Shown here: positions 59,574 through 64,000 of the stretch, piece after piece
Layout of the letters: each line of letters begins with the position of its first letter
Position numbering within the stretch: the first letter of the stretch is position 1
NCBI GenBank assembly: GCA_023678885.1
Contig: CM042975.1
Span: 32,954,729 to 33,018,728 of the forward strand
Origin: Pogostemon cablin
Lineage: Eukaryota > Streptophyta > Magnoliopsida > Lamiales > Lamiaceae
Direction: 5' to 3'
DNA: 64,000 bases
Made by a program: the position numbers and the translations under genes
Notes under the pieces: generated by a model
Seen by the model: the letters and a program-made list of their open reading frames with translations, nothing else
Database searches by the model: none
Told to the model about the DNA's origin: nothing

Positions 59574-59646
59574 GCAGTGTGTGTGGGCAAGAACTATGTT
59601 ACATATTTCAGCCCCACCTCTTTTAGAGATTATTGGCCTGATAATA

Positions 59647-60112
59647 ATGAAGAAAAAGATAATCCTAATCCCATATCCAGCACAAGGCCACGTCACCCCT
59701 ATGCTTAAGTTCGCCGCCGTCCTTTCCAACGTCGGCGGCTTCCAGCCGGTGGTCATCACGCCGGAATTCATCCACCGCCGCATATTGCCACGGATGAAAC
59801 CCGAAGATAGGATTCTCTGCCACTCGATTCCCGACGGATTAGACGACGGAACGCCGCGGGATTTCTTCGCCATCGAAAGAGCCATGGAGGAATACATGCC
59901 GCCGGTTCTTGAAGAATATTTGCGAGGGATGATTGAAGAAGATGGTGGTGGGATCGCCTGCTTGGTGGCGGATTTGCTGGCATCGTGGGCGGTGGAGGTG
60001 GCGAAGCGGTGTGGCGTGGAGGCAGCGGGGTTCTGGCCGGCCGGCCACGCTACTTATCGCCTTCTTGCAGCCATTCCTCAGCTCATCGAGAGTGGGATTA
60101 TCTCTGAAAATG
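59647..60112 (+). pseudogene. UGT82A1-like glycosyltransferase, exon 1 only (unit 3)
   Basis: No difference seen from the exon at 7944-8409: same start, PAQGHVTPML motif and donor site at 60113. As in unit 1, no PSPG-box exon is visible downstream within the window. Confidence 0.8.
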
Positions 60113-61880
60113 GTAAGAAATTACTATTATTATATTTGTCAAATATTTATTAGACCGTTTTACGACGTGATACATCACGGATTAAAAATATGGTGCAGTA
60201 AATTATTTCACAAAAAATTTATAGTATAAATAAAATGTGATAAAATTTTATAGAATAATATTTTATAACGAGAGTGGTAATAATGACACCTTTTTTTTTT
60301 TAAATCCGTGGAGCTTGAAATTATTTTTTTGTTTGAGTAAACATGATCATATGAAATCTCTAATTTAATTATTTCGATTCTTAATTAATATATATGGAGT
60401 ATGGCATGACTGGTGGAATTCAAAATCTAGTTATTATTATTATGCATAAATAGTACTACTATGTTCTGTAATGAAGCAACATGATAGCTTCGTTCTTTAC
60501 GTATATGGTCTCAATAACAGTTAATATTCTTGTCCAAATAATAATATATAATAAATTATTTTTAAGAGATAATGTGTAACTGTTATCAAATCAAAGGCTA
60601 AGAGATAACCAAATTAATTAATTGTAATATATTACATAATAATACAGAGTCTAAAAGTCAAATATATAACTATCAATCAAAACAACTAGATTACATTTGT
60701 ACGTCACCTTGTCATATTACCTAGCTATTATAAAATTAAGTTAATGTCAACCCATTTGATATTTTAGTTCCTATTATATTATTTTGTTTTAGCAGTATTC
60801 ATAATTTAACTAATGCCCTTAATTTTCGCTTACAATATGACAAAATCCAGTTTTAAGATTTAGTTTTAGCAGTATTCATAATTTAACTAATGCCCTTAAG
60901 ATTGTGGACAGTATATTGTGGGTGGAGCATTAGGGCTAAGTAAATATACTAAAGGCGTAATTAATATTTTAAGATTTAGTTATTGCCTCAAATCCAATTT
61001 TAGTTTTAGTTCATATTGAAAAGAAAAACTTGAAGGAATTGAATTCAAGAAATCTACGATGTGACACTAATAATTGATATTGATATACTAAAATAATACA
61101 GAAAATCCAAACTAGCTTTTGACGATGATAATTTGATCCTAATCATGTTAGGGATTTGGAGATGACCGGATAATTTGATGATTATTTACCCACCTATTTA
61201 TTTCAAAGCTGAATTAGTAAGAAATCTATTCAATTATTTCAAAGCCGAAGTATTAAAAAACCTAATTTATAAGAATTTCAAAGTCCAACTATTTGATTGG
61301 TCCAAGACCATGTAATTACAATTTCATAGCCCATAAAGTAGCAGTCTCATTCTAGTAAAAATCAATTCCATTAAAAGCCCATTTAGTATTAAAAATAGTC
61401 TAGAAGAAAATTAATTGGCCTTTTATTATTTATTTTATTCATCCAAATATATTATTTTATTAAATACCACTAAAAAACCTTTTATAGATTTAGATTCGAA
61501 AAAATATTTTATAATTTTCTGATTCCCCAGATGGCTTCCAATTAGGTGATTCTCAAGCTCAAAATCAATGTCCAAATAGTAATTTTAATTATTACTACTA
61601 TTTATTGCATAATGCATGATTAAAATTTTGCAATTAGGGAAACTAAAATTGTATAATTGTCGAATAATTTGCGTTGACATGTTAGATAGTTTCGTTAACT
61701 AATCAATCAATAGTAGTATGAAATAATAAAATTAAAGACATGATTATTTAAACAAAAATACATGAGTTATTCTCTTATAAACCGAGTTTACAATATAAAC
61801 TATTGTAAATTAGATGTAATTGGGTGCAGTGTCCAATCAGATTTTGCAAATTATTTTTTTATCCCAATTTTAAGGTATAT
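60113..61880. other. Former UGT intron and SPH-B 3' flank (unit 3)
   Basis: Counterpart of 8410-10176, with one extra T in the run near 60291. The possible exon 2 start would be at 61531. Confidence 0.5.
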
Positions 61881-62252
61881 CTTTTATGCCCGAATTGACA
61901 AAAATATCATTTACTCGAATACATTCGAGTAATGTAATTTTCAAGTAATATAAGCAAATAATGTAATTTTCGAGTTATGTGAATAATGTGAGTGAGTAAT
62001 GCAATTTCGAGTTACATGAGTGAGCGGATAATGAAATTTCGGGTAACATGAGCGAGCGGGTAATGCAATTTCGAGTAACATGAGTGAGCGGGTAATGTAT
62101 TCGAGTAAAAGTGTTATATTCGAATAATATATTTCGAGTATTTTTTTTTATGTTTTTTTCACTTTTATTATTTTACTCGAATGCTTTTACTCAAATACAT
62201 TATTCGAATATTCAAGTAAAGTGCATTTTTGTCAATTCGAATATAAAAAGAG
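61881..62252. repeat. Minisatellite flanked by inverted arms (unit 3)
   Basis: Counterpart of 10177-10549, with the T-run of unit 2 length. Confidence 0.65.
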
Positions 62253-62489
62253 TTTGTGTTATATTTAGAATAGAATAGAAAATTGGTATTTAAATTAGGG
62301 TACAATGATTTTTTACCCTTTAAATTATGTGTTACCCTTTAATTTAAATACACATACATAAGGTATATAGGATATGGGATATAAGGATTGAAAGTGAGAA
62401 TATCTTACAAATTCGGATATTCCTTACAACATAAAATAATAAATAAATAAATAAATAAGAAAAAAATTGGGAGGTACAGAGTACCCCTA

Positions 62490-62927
62490 TTAGCCCATTT
62501 CCTTCACACCTGAAGTACTCCAACTACAGAGTTTTCTAAACTTGGTACCCGAATTTTCTGAAACATAGGCCCCATCATACCTTAGTTCCCAATAACACTG
62601 ACCTACTAGTCGACATATTTCATCGATTCTAATATCAATTAACTGATCTAATATACATTTAGAACCCCATGATATATTACAGTAAAGATATGGGTAATCA
62701 TAACGACGTGGATATTTTGGACTATAATAAGTCCAATTAAATTCCTGTAACGTAGAGAGTGTAAACTGACCAGCAGACTCAGGTAGACACTCTGCGGTGA
62801 TAGAAGAGTTTGGCGGGAGAATGTTGAGGATGTAAATGGTGATCTTTTTATACCGTGAGCCGTCGGACTCCGGTAGGCCGGTGATCAAAATAACAAGGAG
62901 GAGTACCAACAACTTGGTCGCCGGCAT
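62490..62927 (-). CDS. S-protein homologue SPH-B (unit 3)
   Basis: 145 residues, identical to the unit 1 protein (I31, I36, Q95). The start was chosen as in unit 1. The copia LTR begins 70 bp upstream. Confidence 0.9.
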   Translation of the reverse strand: MPATKLLVLLLVILITGLPESDGSRYKKITIYILNILPPNSSITAECLPESAGQFTLSTLQEFNWTYYSPKYPRRYDYPYLYCNISWGSKCILDQLIDIRIDEICRLVGQCYWELRYDGAYVSENSGTKFRKLCSWSTSGVKEMG

Positions 62928-62997
62928 CTGACAAAAAATTAAATTGTAAGAAAAATAAAAAAATATCAACCAACTCTGTTTTCAAGAATGTAGGAAT

Positions 62998-64000
62998 TGT
63001 TGGGCTTGCCCCAAATAGTAATTGGCCCAATTGAAGAAAAGAAGCTCAATATCTTTAATAATTAATTAAATGGCCCAAGAACCCAATTTTGGGTTGATTA
63101 AAATTGCTGGAGGCGTGAGTTCTCCACTTACAGAACACGACCACAGAGCAAGAGGGAGTGCAGAGAGCTGGAGAGAAAAAGAGGGAAGAGGGTTTAGGGA
63201 GAAGATATCTGATTAGGAGGTCCGTTTCTTCACCGTTTCACTTCAAATTTCAAGGGGGAGTTCGTGGCGACGTTCTCTACACATTGATTGGAGTGGATTT
63301 TGTAGAAACATCTCCGAGAGGTACAAATGAGAATCGGGTGACATATATTCTATTTGTGCTATTTTATTCTCTTTTCTTCCTTTATTGTCTTGTATTCCAA
63401 GAGGGGTTCTCTTGAGGTTATTCTGGTGATTATGTTGTATTCCCCTACTTGTAATAGGGATGATATTCCTCTACTTGTGATAGAGATGGTTCCCTTACTT
63501 GTGATAGGGAGTTGTATTCCTCTGCTTGTGATAGAGAGATAGATTGATATTCTTCTATCTTGTGATAGAAATGGTGTTCCTCTACTTGTGATAGAGAGAT
63601 AGAGTTGTATTCCCTTACTTGTGATAGGGAGTTTGAACTGTGTACTGTTGTGCATTAGTGGATTATTTCCTGGACGAGAGGTCCCGTGGTTTTTACCTTC
63701 AGGTTGAAGGGGTTTTCCACGTTAAAATTCCTGGTGTTGATTCTGCATACATTTCTGCATATTTAATTAGTTTGTGGTTTCTGCAATATTTGAGTGGAAG
63801 GATTTGTGCATTGATATTATTTGAGATTTATTGTGTTTTCGCTGTGCTGATATATCATTGCGTATTGTCTATCCTAGTTTTGGATAGGACATCATTCCAC
63901 AACAGTGGTATCAGAGCTTGGTTAAGCAGAAACCATGGAGGGTATTGATTCTATGATTAAGCTGAATTCTGAGAATTATTATATTTGGAAGCCTATGATG
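62998..64000 (+). mobile_element. Ty1/copia element, 5' part (unit 3, cut by window end)
   Basis: The 5' LTR is at 62998-63904 (907 bp), GGAAT lies at 62993-62997, the primer site TGGTATCAGAGC at 63906-63917, and the gag start codon at 63935. The rest lies outside the window. Confidence 0.9.
63935..64000 (+). pseudogene. Copia gag start (unit 3, partial)
   Basis: The first 22 codons (MEGIDSMIKLNSENYYIWK and following) match the gag start at 12232. It is assumed to be as broken as its counterparts. Confidence 0.7.

Larger units (their letters stand above)
51705..64000. repeat. Tandem unit 3 (partial, near-identical to unit 1)
   Basis: Third unit, cut by the window end inside the copia gag region. 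It follows unit 1 at an offset of 51,703-51,704 for over 12 kb, including the UGT exon and MITE that unit 2 lacks. By eye the differences from unit 1 are few: homopolymer changes (near 2905, 8590 and 10450) and one two-base change (GTTCATT at about 6695 versus GTTTGTT at about 58398). Confidence 0.95.

Overview
This is nuclear DNA of a flowering plant, most likely a eudicot. The evidence is a Ty1/copia LTR retrotransposon with an initiator-Met-tRNA primer site, Stowaway- and Tourist-like MITEs, plastid DNA inserted in nuclear sequence, PLS-class PPR, NPF, AVT-type amino-acid transporter and family-1 glycosyltransferase fragments, split genes, and AT-rich intergenic DNA. The species cannot be read from the sequence. 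The only genes with complete, open frames are secreted S-protein homologues (SPH, plant self-incompatibility S1 family): eight intact copies, all on the minus strand.

The window is a tandem array. Positions 1-28908 form one unit. Positions 28909-51704 are a second, shortened unit. Positions 51705-64000 begin a third unit that matches the first almost base for base. At sites where unit 2 differs, units 1 and 3 agree, so the likely last event duplicated the 51.7-kb pair (28.9 + 22.8 kb); an assembly duplication would look similar. In unit 2, 6612 bp (1718-8329 of unit 1) are replaced by an unrelated 502 bp (30626-31127), which removes the UGT promoter and most of its exon.

Order within the full unit: SPH-A (-) facing a dead SPH (+) across a shared 540-bp intergenic region; a Tourist-like MITE; a scar of the NPF gene; AT-rich DNA; UGT exon 1 (+) without a recognisable second exon; a minisatellite with inverted arms; SPH-B (-); a 3.3-kb internally deleted copia element inserted 70 bp upstream of the SPH-B start codon; a PPR pseudogene (+); an AVT1-type transporter pseudogene (+); SPH-C (-) facing another dead SPH (+); an NPF transporter pseudogene (-); nested Stowaway-like MITEs; an unrecognised acidic frame (-); several kb of AT-rich repeats; and a plastid trnV-UAC fragment.

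The history can be partly reconstructed. SPH-A carries scraps of the genes that flank SPH-C (AVT1 on one side, NPF on the other) and is itself flanked by a direct repeat, so it is a later, internally deleted copy of the SPH-C segment. SPH-C of unit 1 then received a short patch of SPH-A-type sequence just 3' of the gene. All neighbours decay while all SPH frames remain open, which makes this a candidate young, expanding SPH cluster. The sequence alone does not show whether it acts in pollen-pistil recognition.
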